Part shown: positions 17,000 through 25,292 of the stretch, in pieces
Layout: each line of letters opens with the position of its first letter
How positions within the stretch are numbered: the stretch's first letter is position 1
Source of the DNA: Clostridiales bacterium
GTDB lineage: Bacteria > Bacillota > Clostridia > Oscillospirales > QAMX01
Reading direction: 5' to 3'
Length of the DNA: 64,000 bases
Assembly (NCBI GenBank): GCA_016303065.1
Contig: JAEDMJ010000004.1
Coordinates: forward strand, 9,870-73,869
Translations under genes and position numbers: made by a program
The notes under the pieces: model-generated
Told to the model about the DNA's origin: nothing
What the model saw: only the letters and a program-made list of their open reading frames with translations
Databases searched by the model: none

Positions 17000-18817
17000 T
17001 TATTTGTTCTCACTCACGCCTGAGAGCCTGTAAACAAGTACGGAGCTGGGGGGGAGATCGACCTTCAGCCTTCTCGGGTGTTCGCCCTGTCGGATCGGGG
17101 AAGAGCGGATGCGCTGGCGAACTTGCATTCCGCTTCCGTAAAATTCCTCGCTGTCGGTGTTCAGCACAAGCCGGAACAGGCCGGAATCGGAGGTGCCGAG
17201 AAGATAATTTTTTCGGGCGACGGGGGTCGTGTTTACGACGACGAGGAGGGTTTCGCTTTGACTGCGGCGAAAATAGCTGTATACGTCGAAAATCGCATCG
17301 TCGGCGTTTGACCATTCAAATCCGTTCCAGGAGCGGTCGTCGCTCCAGAGCGCGGGATGGCGGCGGTAGAACCGGGTGAGAGTGCGGACGAAGTTCATCA
17401 GCTTCCAGTGGCTCTCGTAAGCCGTAAGCTTCCATTCAAGCGGCTCGTAATAGCGCCATTCGATGAACTGTCCGAATTCGGTGCCCATAAAGATAAGTTT
17501 TTTGCCGGGACAGGTATACATATATGCCAGGTACATGCGAAGAGAATCGAATTTCGTCCGATAGTCCCCGGGCATTTTGTCCAGAAAACTCTTTTTCCCG
17601 TGGACGCATTCGTCGTGGGACAGGGGAAGAATGAAGCTTTCGGAAAAAGCGTACATCATCGGAAAGGTCAGAAGACCGTGGGAGCCGCTTCGGAAAAGCG
17701 GATCGGTCTGCATGTACCGGAGAGTGTCGTTCATCCAGCCCATATTCCATTTATAAGTGAATCCGAGCCCGCCCGAGGAAACCGGAGCGGTGACGCCGCG
17801 GTAGTCGGAAGATTCTTCGGCGATCATGAGGGCGTTGGGGTGGAATCTGCCGACGGCGTCGTTCAGCTCGCGGAGAAAGAGCTCGCCGTATGGGTTGACG
17901 CTCTCGGGAGTGGGACGGTTCATGTCGCGGTAGAGTATCGCGGAGACGGCGTCAACGCGAAGTCCGTCGATGCGGTATTCGTCGAACCACCACAGCGCGG
18001 AGGAGATGAGAAAATCGCGCACATACTCGCTTTCGAAGTTGAAGCGCATTGTCCCCCAGAGCGGGTGTTGGGCAAGCGCGGGGTCGGAGGGCTCGAAGAG
18101 CGGCGTCCCGTCGAAAAGCCGCAGTCCGGCTTCGTCGCGGGGAAAATGTGCCGGGACCCAGTCGAGGATCAGACCGATGCCTTCGGCGTGGAGTCTGTCC
18201 ACCAGATATTTGAAGTCGTCGGGAGTTCCCCAGCGGGAGGTCGGGGCAAAATACCCGGTCGTCTGATAGCCCCACGAGCCGTCAAAGGGAAATTCGCAGA
18301 CGGGCAGAAGCTCGATGTGAGTAAAGCCGAAGCGGCGGGCGTGTTCGGCCAGTCCGTCGGCAAGGGTGCGGTAGCTGCCGGTGTCGCCGCGCCATGAACC
18401 GGCGTGGACTTCATATATGGAAAGGGGACGGGCGTCCCGGGGCGGAAGCGCGGAAACCCGCCGGTCGTGCGCGGTTTGGCGGCGGAAACGGTATTTTGAC
18501 TTCCAGGTGACGGAAGCGGTGCCCGGGCGAAGCTCGGAATACCTGCCGCAGGGGTCGGCGCGGAAGAACTGCTCTCCGGAGGGGGTGACGATCCGGTATT
18601 TGTAAAGCGTGCCTTCCGCCATGCCGCGCACGGACAGCCGCCATATTCCGCCGCCGCAGCGCTGCATTGGGAGCCCTTCTGCGCTCCATCCGTCGAAGCT
18701 TCCCACAAGGTATACTTTTTCGGCGTTCGGGGCCCAGACGGCAAAGCTGAAGCCGTCGGCCGTCGGACGGCAGCCGGGAGCTTCGGGAGAGTTTTGACGG
18801 AATATTCCGCGGTACAT
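17000..18817 (-). CDS. glgB: 1,4-alpha-glucan branching enzyme
   Basis: This 605-residue GH13 enzyme introduces alpha-1,6 branches. It has an N-terminal CBM48 domain, then the barrel with GLRVDAVSAILY (nucleophile Asp), MIAEESSDY (acid/base Glu) and LSHDECVHGK. The ATG at 18817 has GGAGGC seven bases upstream; an earlier TTG has no ribosome site. It is the first gene of the glg operon (glgB, glgC, glgD, glgA, glgP, GH13), which runs about 10 kb from the promoter at 18882-18911. Confidence 0.97.
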   Translation of the reverse strand: MYRGIFRQNSPEAPGCRPTADGFSFAVWAPNAEKVYLVGSFDGWSAEGLPMQRCGGGIWRLSVRGMAEGTLYKYRIVTPSGEQFFRADPCGRYSELRPGTASVTWKSKYRFRRQTAHDRRVSALPPRDARPLSIYEVHAGSWRGDTGSYRTLADGLAEHARRFGFTHIELLPVCEFPFDGSWGYQTTGYFAPTSRWGTPDDFKYLVDRLHAEGIGLILDWVPAHFPRDEAGLRLFDGTPLFEPSDPALAQHPLWGTMRFNFESEYVRDFLISSALWWFDEYRIDGLRVDAVSAILYRDMNRPTPESVNPYGELFLRELNDAVGRFHPNALMIAEESSDYRGVTAPVSSGGLGFTYKWNMGWMNDTLRYMQTDPLFRSGSHGLLTFPMMYAFSESFILPLSHDECVHGKKSFLDKMPGDYRTKFDSLRMYLAYMYTCPGKKLIFMGTEFGQFIEWRYYEPLEWKLTAYESHWKLMNFVRTLTRFYRRHPALWSDDRSWNGFEWSNADDAIFDVYSYFRRSQSETLLVVVNTTPVARKNYLLGTSDSGLFRLVLNTDSEEFYGSGMQVRQRIRSSPIRQGEHPRRLKVDLPPSSVLVYRLSGVSENK

Positions 18818-18881
18818 ACCGATCGCCTCCAAACACCGTAAAAGCTTTTCTGCCTCGTAATACTACCATATACCAATTAAT

Positions 18882-18911
18882 ATTATACATCCTGCAATAT
18901 TGTTTCGTCAA
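18882..18911 (-). promoter_or_regulatory. Promoter of the glycogen operon
   Basis: On the minus strand TTGACG (18906-18911) and TATAAT (18882-18887) are 18 bases apart. The untranslated leader to the glgB start is about 60 bases and shows no obvious regulatory fold. Confidence 0.75.
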
Positions 18912-19030
18912 GGGAAAAGCACAGCGAAAGATGGGGAATGCTTTTGAAAAATGCCCGGAACGACTTTTGAAGAGGCGGCATAGTATGGATTGCCGGGGGG
19001 GAGGAATGGTTTACGGAGTTTTATATTCTG

Positions 19031-19261
19031 GTGAGAACCGCAACGTACGCTCAGTCGGTAATAAGGCTTCTCAGCGGGAAAGGCATAAGATCCAGACAGG
19101 TGAAGAGTCCCGTGGAGATAAGCCGGAACGGCTGCGGGTATGCCGTTGCGGTTAAAAATTCGGATCCGGAGAGCCTGACGGCGGCAATGGAGCAGTCGGG
19201 GCTTCCGAATTTTAAGATATATTCGACCTCGGACGGCAGAAATTTTCATCAGATCCGCTGA
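19031..19261 (+). CDS. DUF3343 (putative Se/S carrier-like) protein, start uncertain
   Basis: The product resembles the DUF3343 family, short proteins proposed to carry sulfur or selenium; the conserved cysteine lies in ISRNGCGYAVAV. A GTG at 19031 gives 76 residues but has no ribosome site. Family-like sequence (TEFYILVRTATYAQS) continues in frame to about 19013, where no standard start codon exists. An ATG at 19006 just after GGGAGG is one frame off. Either a rare start is used or a one-base shift separates start and body. It lies 40 bases before a cysteine desulfurase, a common partner. Confidence 0.65.
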   Translation: MRTATYAQSVIRLLSGKGIRSRQVKSPVEISRNGCGYAVAVKNSDPESLTAAMEQSGLPNFKIYSTSDGRNFHQIR

Positions 19262-19301
19262 GAAAAGGCGGTTTTTGCAGCGCGGGAGTGGTGATGAATA
19301 A

Positions 19302-20444
19302 ATGGCGCTTGTGTATTTGGACAGTGCGGCGACAAGCCTCTGGCGTCCCGTCGCCGTGGCGGAGGCGGTGTCCCGTTCGGTGATGCTTCACGCGGGCTAC
19401 GGCAGAAATCAGTCGTCTTCGGCAGACGCTGCGGCCGGAGAGATATATTCGTGCCGGTGCGCAGCGGCGGAAATGTTCAATGTCGGGGACCCGGCGGACG
19501 TGGTGTTCTGCCTGAACGCAACGCACGCGCTGAACACGGCGATATTCGGCCTTTTCGTTCCGGGACGCCCCTGCGTCATCTCGGGATACGAGCACAACGC
19601 CGTGGTCAGACCGCTTGGCGAGCTGGAGCGAAGGGGAGCGACAGAGGTTTTTGCCGCGGAGAGCGCGCTTTTCGATAAGGAGGACGCCGTCCGGGCTTTT
19701 GAACGCATGACGGCCGAAAAAAAACCGGGGCTTGTGGTCTGCACCATGGTCGGAAACGTGTTCGGAAACGTGATGCCCGTGGAGGAGATCGGCAGGATAT
19801 GCCGGAAATACGGCGCGCGGTTTGTCGTCGACGCTTCCCAGGCGGCCGGGACAATACCCGTGGATGTAAAGGCCTGCCTTGCGGACGCGGTGTGCATGCC
19901 CGGACACAAGGGGCTCATGGGGCCGACCGGGACAGGATTGCTGCTTTTGGGAAAAAACAGGCCTGAACCCTTCCTGTTCGGCGGGACGGGAACGGCTTCG
20001 GAAGAGGCCGGACAGCCGGAAACAAGTCCGGAGCGGTACGAGTCCGGAACGCTCAACGTGTGCGGCATATGCGGGCTTGGAGCGGCGCTTAAATACGTCC
20101 GGGAAAAGGGCGGCCGGCTCCATGAGCGGAAAAAGGCCCTCTGCGAGATCTTCGCTTCGCGTCTGGAGCGGGAGGGCTTCCGGATCTTTGCGCCGGGGGA
20201 CGGTTTTGAAGCCGGGCTTTTTTCGTTCGACGCCGGATTTGACTCGGAGACTGCGGCGGGAATGCTTGCTTCGCGCGGGATTGCCGTTCGGGGAGGGCTT
20301 CACTGCGCCCCGCTTGCCCACAGGTCCGCCGGAACTCTTGAGCGGGGGACCGTGAGAATAAGTCCGAACCCGGATATCGGAAAAAGAACTGCCGTTCGCG
20401 CCGCAGAGACGATCGCAGGGGTGCTGTCCGCCGCGCGCGGGTAA
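19302..20444 (+). CDS. Cysteine desulfurase-like aminotransferase class V enzyme
   Basis: This 380-residue PLP enzyme matches the NifS/CsdB-like group. It begins YLDSAATSLWRP. The Schiff-base lysine sits in MPGHKGLMGPTGTG and the probable sulfur-accepting cysteine in RGGLHCAPLAH. The reaction would be removal of sulfur (or selenium) from cysteine (or selenocysteine) as a protein persulfide. Adjacency to the DUF3343 protein suggests that protein as sulfur or selenium acceptor (inference). No IscU or SufU scaffold lies nearby, which argues for a specialised rather than housekeeping Fe-S role. Confidence 0.88.
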   Translation: MALVYLDSAATSLWRPVAVAEAVSRSVMLHAGYGRNQSSSADAAAGEIYSCRCAAAEMFNVGDPADVVFCLNATHALNTAIFGLFVPGRPCVISGYEHNAVVRPLGELERRGATEVFAAESALFDKEDAVRAFERMTAEKKPGLVVCTMVGNVFGNVMPVEEIGRICRKYGARFVVDASQAAGTIPVDVKACLADAVCMPGHKGLMGPTGTGLLLLGKNRPEPFLFGGTGTASEEAGQPETSPERYESGTLNVCGICGLGAALKYVREKGGRLHERKKALCEIFASRLEREGFRIFAPGDGFEAGLFSFDAGFDSETAAGMLASRGIAVRGGLHCAPLAHRSAGTLERGTVRISPNPDIGKRTAVRAAETIAGVLSAARG

Positions 20445-20457
20445 AAAAAAGCGCACG

Positions 20458-20490
20458 CTGCGGCGCCGTCCGTAAAGGAAGGCGCCGCAG
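20458..20490. terminator. Hairpin between convergent genes
   Basis: A perfect 10-bp GC-rich stem (CTGCGGCGCC against GGCGCCGCAG) separates the desulfurase and MetRS-like genes. A run of eight A at 20443-20450 gives a U-tract for the minus-strand transcript, seven bases after the stem. Confidence 0.65.
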
Positions 20491-20550
20491 GAACCTGTAT
20501 CGGATTTTCGCTCTGTGAAACAATGACGGCGTCCGCTGCACCTGCCGGCA

Positions 20551-21111
20551 TCAGTCGATTTTGGGAAAAAGTACGGAGATGTTCCGGGGAATACGTTTTA
20601 CACCGACATCCTGCTCTTTCCATTCAGTTCCGACGCCGAGCCATTCCGACACCTTTGCTGAGGAAAAAGGCAGAAAAGGATTCAGCAGAACTGCAATGTT
20701 GGCAATCAGATACGCACAGCTGCCGATGGTGTTTCTGCATTTTTCAGGATCGTCTGATCTTGTTCTCCAGGGCCGGTTTTCATCATAATAGGCGTTGCCG
20801 AATCGAACGGCTTCAAATATTTCATCAAGCGCCTCGCGGAAGGAGCCTTTTTCTATTTTTTCTCCAACGGATTTATACAACTGCCCTATTCGCTCCCTGA
20901 TACCGGCGTCAACAGTTGCAGGCGCAACCTGACAGTCAAGATATTTGACGGCAAAAGCAAGCGTGCGGTTGACAAAATTTCCCCATGCGCCTACCAGCTC
21001 GGAGTTGTTTTGCTTTTTGAATTCCCGCCCGGAGAAATCCGTGTCCCTCTTTTCGGGACCGTTGGCATATGGCCATGCTCCTCCAACAATGATGTTTTCA
21101 ATGTTTTCCAC
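20551..21111 (-). CDS. Methionyl-tRNA synthetase-like protein lacking the catalytic core
   Basis: The 186-residue product begins VENIENIIVGGAWPYANGP, the first strand of an archaeal-type MetRS. It then jumps straight to PEKRDTDFSGREFKKQNN, which normally lies after the catalytic domain. The HIGH motif, zinc knuckle and KMSKS loop are all missing, while the anticodon-binding helical domain (GNFVNRTLAFA through DENRPWRTR and LLNPFLPFSS) is intact. The frame is open, with a GTG start and GAGG upstream, and it sits behind a Met T-box. It cannot aminoacylate by itself. It is either an in-frame internal deletion or a stand-alone tRNA-Met-binding protein. Confidence 0.82.
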   Translation of the reverse strand: MENIENIIVGGAWPYANGPEKRDTDFSGREFKKQNNSELVGAWGNFVNRTLAFAVKYLDCQVAPATVDAGIRERIGQLYKSVGEKIEKGSFREALDEIFEAVRFGNAYYDENRPWRTRSDDPEKCRNTIGSCAYLIANIAVLLNPFLPFSSAKVSEWLGVGTEWKEQDVGVKRIPRNISVLFPKID

Positions 21112-21173
21112 TGTTTTTTTGCCTCATTTCTTTATGGTTGTAACACTTGGATGCCGCGCAGATAAATCTGCAG

Positions 21174-21474
21174 AAAAAAACGCTCTCACCCCCCATACAC
21201 AGTACAAGGGACGAGAGCGAAATACTCACGTGTTACCACCCCGATTCGCTTGTTTCTCACGATAACAAGCCTTGTCAAGTTCGGACAGGAAATGATCTGT
21301 CGAAACTCTGTCGCTGTTACGGGCGATCCCGGCGCAGTCTAACCCCAAAAGGGCTCGGTGCGCAGCTCGGAGACCATGTTCGGCAAGATCCGCTTTATCC
21401 ATTCACAGCACATCGTTGGATGATGGGATTCTCTGAAAAGCTTCAGCTGCTTACTCTTTCTCGTCATTGCTGTT
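21174..21474 (-). promoter_or_regulatory. T-box leader, methionine specifier
   Basis: The leader has an early AATGACGAGAAAGAGTA segment, a Stem I, and a specifier loop reading GAAC-ATG-GTCTCC, with ATG at 21377-21375. It contains the conserved GGGTGGTAACACG T-box element (about 21228-21242). A terminator follows with a 12-bp stem (21181-21219) and a run of seven U. Uncharged tRNA-Met should pair with the ATG codon and the T-box bulge, favour the antiterminator and switch the downstream MetRS-like gene on during methionine shortage. Confidence 0.92.
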
Positions 21475-21480
21475 TTACTC

Positions 21481-21509
21481 ATTATACTGCAAGCAGTTCC
21501 AAAAAGCAA
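21481..21509 (-). promoter_or_regulatory. Promoter of the T-box transcript
   Basis: On the minus strand TTGCTT (21504-21509) and TATAAT (21481-21486) are 17 bases apart, immediately upstream of the T-box Stem I. Confidence 0.7.
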
Positions 21510-21544
21510 TAGTGCAAACCTGTTTTTTGGCGTTTGCAAAGCAA

Positions 21545-21578
21545 AAGGGAGACAATTCCTGTGCGGAGCGTCTCCCTT
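21545..21578 (-). terminator. Terminator after the PII-like gene
   Basis: The inverted repeat AAGGGAGA/TCTCCCTT (18-base loop) is followed on the minus strand by TTGCTTTGC. It lies about 30 bases beyond the PII-like stop codon and before the T-box promoter. Confidence 0.6.
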
Positions 21579-21609
21579 CTGCCTCTTTTTTGTTTTTTTT
21601 TGAGGGGCG

Positions 21610-22281
21610 TCAGCTTGGGTCGAACTCCCTGAGCCCTGCGGCGGAGGAGATCGGAAGCGAGAAAACGATCGCCCCGGCCGGAGTGTCGGTTCCGGCCTTT
21701 TCCATGATCGCCTTCATTATTCCGGCTTTTTTGGAGCTTTTTGCGGCGATGATGACGACTTCCTTTTCGTTGGCAAGGGAAACCCCGAAGAACTTTTCGG
21801 CGTATTTCGCTCCGCTTCCCTTCGCGTGCAGAACGGTGCCTCCCGAGGCCCCGGCGGAACGGGCGGCATCCATGACGTCGTCGATATAGCTCTGGTTGAA
21901 AATTGCCAGAATGAGCTCGTGGTCATAGCTGTGTTCCGGGGCGGAGCCGCCCGGAACGGTGTTGTTTGTGAGATATGCCATAGTGCGTCCTCCTCCCACG
22001 CTTTTGACCGGGACGGCCATCATAACGCCGTTTCCGGGGATGTCAATGAAGAGCTTTCTTTTCGCGTTTTTGATGAGCTGAGCGGTTTTGTCGCCGTCGG
22101 CAACGGAAGCGACGACGGCTTTTTCGGATGCGGACAGCCCGTAGATGTCGAGGTGTTCCTGGGTCGCGGTGCCGCGGCCGAGAAACACGAGAACAAGCGG
22201 AAGGTCCAGCTCGTGATATATCGAAGCCATCTTTTCCGCGGCGGGACGGTCCACGACGGAGAGAATGAAATTGAGTTCCAC
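21610..22281 (-). CDS. Tandem PII-like signalling protein
   Basis: This 223-residue protein has two PII-like (ferredoxin-fold, GlnB-type) halves, about residues 1-110 and 120-220; single PII proteins are about 110 residues. The GTG start at 22281 has GGGAGGTG upstream and lies four bases after the DUF1538 gene, so the two are co-expressed. PII proteins bind ATP/ADP or small effectors and regulate transporters by direct contact. Here the likely partner is the DUF1538 membrane protein. The classical T-loop uridylylation tyrosine is not evident, so the effector is unknown. Confidence 0.8.
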   Translation of the reverse strand: MELNFILSVVDRPAAEKMASIYHELDLPLVLVFLGRGTATQEHLDIYGLSASEKAVVASVADGDKTAQLIKNAKRKLFIDIPGNGVMMAVPVKSVGGGRTMAYLTNNTVPGGSAPEHSYDHELILAIFNQSYIDDVMDAARSAGASGGTVLHAKGSGAKYAEKFFGVSLANEKEVVIIAAKSSKKAGIMKAIMEKAGTDTPAGAIVFSLPISSAAGLREFDPS

Positions 22282-22285
22282 CTGT

Positions 22286-23806
22286 TCACACCTCCCAAAG
22301 TTCGATGATCTCGTTGTCCTCAAAGGACGGGATCTCTTCCGCTTCGGCGCGTTTTCTCTTTATGGTGTACACAACGCCCGTGATCTGAACCGTGATAAGC
22401 GGCATCATTGCGACAAGCGTGACAAGCCCGAATGCATCGGTGAGAATGTTGCCGCCGGCCGCCTGGCATGCACCCATGGCCAGGGGAAGCATAAATGTTG
22501 CGGTCATCGGACCGGAGGCCACGCCGCCGGAGTCGAACGCGATGGCTGTGAACATCTGGGGCACAAAGAAACTGAGGACAAGGGCGATTATGTATCCGGG
22601 GACAATGAACCAGAGAATGCTTATGCCGGTCAGAACTCTGACCATCGCAAGGGCCATGGCGGCCGCAATGGCAATGGAGAGGCTTATGCGCATTGCCTTT
22701 TTGGAAATCGCGCCTGCGCTTATCTCTTCGACCTGACTGGTCAGAACGTGGACGGCCGGTTCCGCCGAGATCACGAACCAGCCGATGACGGCGGCGATCG
22801 GAATGAGAAGATACCGTGTCCATCCGCTGCCGAGAGTCCGGCCGAGGATCGTGCCAAGGGACGAAAAGCCGACGTTCACGCCGGTCAGAAACAGGACGAG
22901 TCCGGCGTAGGTGAACAAAAGGCCGACGAGTATTCTCGCCAGGGGAAGACGGCGGAGCTTCAGAAAGAAGATCTGGAAGATGAGGAAAAATACGACTATC
23001 GGCAAAAGCGCCAGTGCGACCTCCTTCAGGTAGTGGGGCACGGCGCGGAGGTACGACGTGCCGAGCTCGACCGTGTTTGCGTATTCGGCAGCCGCCGCGG
23101 CGGAGATTTCTTCGCTTGTGCCGGTATAGAAAAATCCGAGTATGAGAACGGCAAGGATCGGTCCGATGGAGCAGAGGGAAACAAGTCCGAAGCTGTCGGC
23201 TTCGGCGTTTTTGTCGCTTCGGATGGATGCGACGCCCACGCCGAGGGACATGATGAACGGGACCGTCATCGGGCCGGTCGTGACGCCTCCGGCGTCAAAG
23301 GCGACGCTGAGATAGTTCGGGTCGGAAAATGCGGCGAGGATGAAGACCGCCGCGTATAAAAACAGCAAAACCCACCTGAGCTGTATCCCGAGCAGGATTC
23401 GCAGCATGCAGATCACGAGAAAGAAGCCGACGCCAACGGACACGGTGACGATGAGAACCGTCGTGTCTATGTGCGGGACGTTGTCAGCCAGCACCTGGAG
23501 ATCCGGTTCGGCGACGGTGATAATTATGCCCAGAAGGAAGCTTACGCCGAGGATCAGCCAGATATTCTTTGATTTTGTGAGCCTTGAACCGATATGATTT
23601 CCTATCAGTGTCATCGAGCTTTCTGCGCCGAAGGTGAAAAGTCCGAGCCCGGCTATGAGCATCGCCGTTCCGATGACGAATGAAAGCATCAGATCGGTCG
23701 AAACGGGCGCAACGGTAAAGCAGAGCGCGGCAACGATCAGCGCGACGGGAAGAACCGATACAAGAGATTCTTTGATTTTTTTGAACAGTTCGTTTTTTAC
23801 AAGCAA
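22286..23806 (-). CDS. DUF1538 family membrane transporter, duplicated
   Basis: This 506-residue membrane protein has about 12-14 helices arranged as two DUF1538 repeats. The repeat signature appears twice: FDAGGVTTGPMTVPFI in the first half and FDSGGVASGPMTATFM in the second. The TTG start at 23806 is chosen for its GGAGG seven bases upstream. DUF1538 proteins (UmpA/UmpB) have been reported as cation/proton antiporters in halophilic or marine bacteria. There the function is split over two proteins, whereas here both halves are in one chain. The downstream PII-like gene probably controls it. Confidence 0.85.
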   Translation of the reverse strand: MLVKNELFKKIKESLVSVLPVALIVAALCFTVAPVSTDLMLSFVIGTAMLIAGLGLFTFGAESSMTLIGNHIGSRLTKSKNIWLILGVSFLLGIIITVAEPDLQVLADNVPHIDTTVLIVTVSVGVGFFLVICMLRILLGIQLRWVLLFLYAAVFILAAFSDPNYLSVAFDAGGVTTGPMTVPFIMSLGVGVASIRSDKNAEADSFGLVSLCSIGPILAVLILGFFYTGTSEEISAAAAAEYANTVELGTSYLRAVPHYLKEVALALLPIVVFFLIFQIFFLKLRRLPLARILVGLLFTYAGLVLFLTGVNVGFSSLGTILGRTLGSGWTRYLLIPIAAVIGWFVISAEPAVHVLTSQVEEISAGAISKKAMRISLSIAIAAAMALAMVRVLTGISILWFIVPGYIIALVLSFFVPQMFTAIAFDSGGVASGPMTATFMLPLAMGACQAAGGNILTDAFGLVTLVAMMPLITVQITGVVYTIKRKRAEAEEIPSFEDNEIIELWEV

Positions 23807-23855
23807 ATGACCGCCTCCGACGATATGAATTCTGAACATGGATAAACTTGATAAT

Positions 23856-23883
23856 ATTATACACAAAACAGCGCCGTTTGCAA
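23856..23883 (-). promoter_or_regulatory. Promoter of the DUF1538-PII operon
   Basis: TTGCAA (23878-23883) and TATAAT (23856-23861) on the minus strand are 16 bases apart. The 170 bases between this and the ruvC promoter hold no recognisable feature. Confidence 0.65.
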
Positions 23884-24059
23884 CATAAAATAAGCAATAT
23901 TCACATTAAAGTTACAAAATTTGTGGGATTGAGAGATTTTCTGCCGGTGGGGAGCGGGCATATATGTACATATTTGAAAAATGAAAACAGGCGCGGCGGG
24001 CCGGAGCTTCCGGGAAAACAGGCTCTGCCGCGGAAGGCGTTTTGCCGGGGTCAAAGTTG

Positions 24060-24088
24060 TGGACTTTTGATGATATATATGGTATAAT
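24060..24088 (+). promoter_or_regulatory. Promoter of ruvCAB
   Basis: TGGACT (24060-24065) and TATAAT (24083-24088) are 17 bases apart, about 30 bases before the ruvC GTG. Confidence 0.6.
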
Positions 24089-24119
24089 AGAAGGAAATAT
24101 TGATGCGGAGGCCGGATGC

Positions 24120-24632
24120 GTGATAATTCTCGGAATCGATCCCGGAGTCGGAATCGTCGGATACGGCGCGCTGTCCGTGGGGCGGGGCGCCGGAAGGGGG
24201 CATATCTCCGCCATTGGGCACGGCGTCATAACCACGCCGCCGAACACGGACATCTGCATTCGGCTTGAAGAGATATATTCGGATATGCTGACTCTTGCGG
24301 ACAAGTTCCATCCGGACGCCGCGGCGGTCGAAGAGCTTTTCTTTGTGAACAATACGACGACGGGCATTCCCGTCGCGGAGGCGAGGGGCGTCATACTTCT
24401 GGCGCTGACACGGAAAAAAATACCGGTTTTTGAATACACCCCGATGCAGGTGAAAACCGCTGTGACGGGGTACGGCAAGGCGACAAAAAAGCAGATGATG
24501 GACCAGGTCACGCTCAGGCTGGGGCTTCCGGAAACGCCGAAGCCGGACGATGCGGCGGATGCGCTGGCCATTGCCATGTGTCATGCCTTTACCTCGGCGG
24601 GAAGTATGGCTTCGTTCAGAAGGGGGATTTGA
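24120..24632 (+). CDS. ruvC: Holliday junction resolvase RuvC
   Basis: This 170-residue endonuclease cuts Holliday junctions. Catalytic acidic residues are seen in LGIDPG (Asp7), VEELFF (Glu) and PDDAADALAIA (two Asp). The GTG start at 24120 has GGAGG nine bases upstream; the longer frame would cross the promoter. The C-terminus is complete. It heads a ruvC-ruvA-ruvB cluster, with ruvA starting five bases after its stop. Confidence 0.96.
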   Translation: MIILGIDPGVGIVGYGALSVGRGAGRGHISAIGHGVITTPPNTDICIRLEEIYSDMLTLADKFHPDAAAVEELFFVNNTTTGIPVAEARGVILLALTRKKIPVFEYTPMQVKTAVTGYGKATKKQMMDQVTLRLGLPETPKPDDAADALAIAMCHAFTSAGSMASFRRGI

Positions 24633-24636
24633 ATTC

Positions 24637-25233
24637 ATGTTCTACTACATAGAGGGCACCGTGGCCCATGTTGAGGACGGCGTGGTGGTTTTGGACTGCG
24701 GCGGCATCGGATATAAGCTTGGCGTGTCGAGGATGTCTGCGGCAAGGGCGAGGGTCGGACAGAAGCTTCGCCTGTACACGGTGATGAACGTCCGGGAGGA
24801 TGCCGTCGAGCTTTTCGGATTTCCCGAAAAAGAGGAGAAGCGCTTTTTTCAGATGCTGACGGACATAACCGGAGTCGGGCCGAAGGCGGCGCTTTCGATC
24901 CTTTCCTGCGCCACGACGGACAAGCTTGCCCTTGGGATCATGACCGGGGACGAAAAGCTTTTGACAAGCGCCCAGGGAGTCGGAAAAAAGCTTGCCCAGA
25001 GGATCATTCTTGAACTCAGGGACAAGGTCGCGAAGGAAACGGAGTCTTCCGTGCCGGTTTCCGGACCGGAGGAGGTCTTCGCCGCGGAACCGGCGGGAGA
25101 GCGTTCAAGCGCGGTTTCGGCGCTGATGGTTCTGGGCTATTCGCGGCAGGAGGCCCTGGCGGCCGTGGCGACCGTTCCGGAGGACACGGCCGGAACGGAG
25201 GAGATCATAAGGCTTGCGCTTAAAAACACCTGA
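24637..25233 (+). CDS. ruvA: Holliday junction branch migration protein RuvA
   Basis: This 198-residue protein binds four-way junctions and recruits RuvB. It starts [15 protein letters not shown] (OB-fold domain), has the two helix-hairpin-helix motifs in [16 protein letters not shown] and [16 protein letters not shown], and ends in a three-helix domain that contacts RuvB. The start has AAGGGGG upstream. Spacing indicates co-transcription with ruvC and ruvB. Confidence 0.96.
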   Translation: MFYYIEGTVAHVEDGVVVLDCGGIGYKLGVSRMSAARARVGQKLRLYTVMNVREDAVELFGFPEKEEKRFFQMLTDITGVGPKAALSILSCATTDKLALGIMTGDEKLLTSAQGVGKKLAQRIILELRDKVAKETESSVPVSGPEEVFAAEPAGERSSAVSALMVLGYSRQEALAAVATVPEDTAGTEEIIRLALKNT

Positions 25234-25292
25234 ATCCACGGCGGCTCGAATTTGCTGCCCCTGCTGATTTTGAAAGGAGCGGACTTAAGAAA

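Noticed and set aside
22265..23359. 364-codon plus-strand frame rich in Gly, Asp, Glu and His
   Set aside because: It is antisense to the membrane-protein gene; its composition mirrors hydrophobic codons read backwards.
23884..24055. Possible small gene or RNA between the DUF1538 promoter and the ruvC promoter
   Set aside because: There is no ribosome site, no conserved-looking peptide and no strong hairpin.
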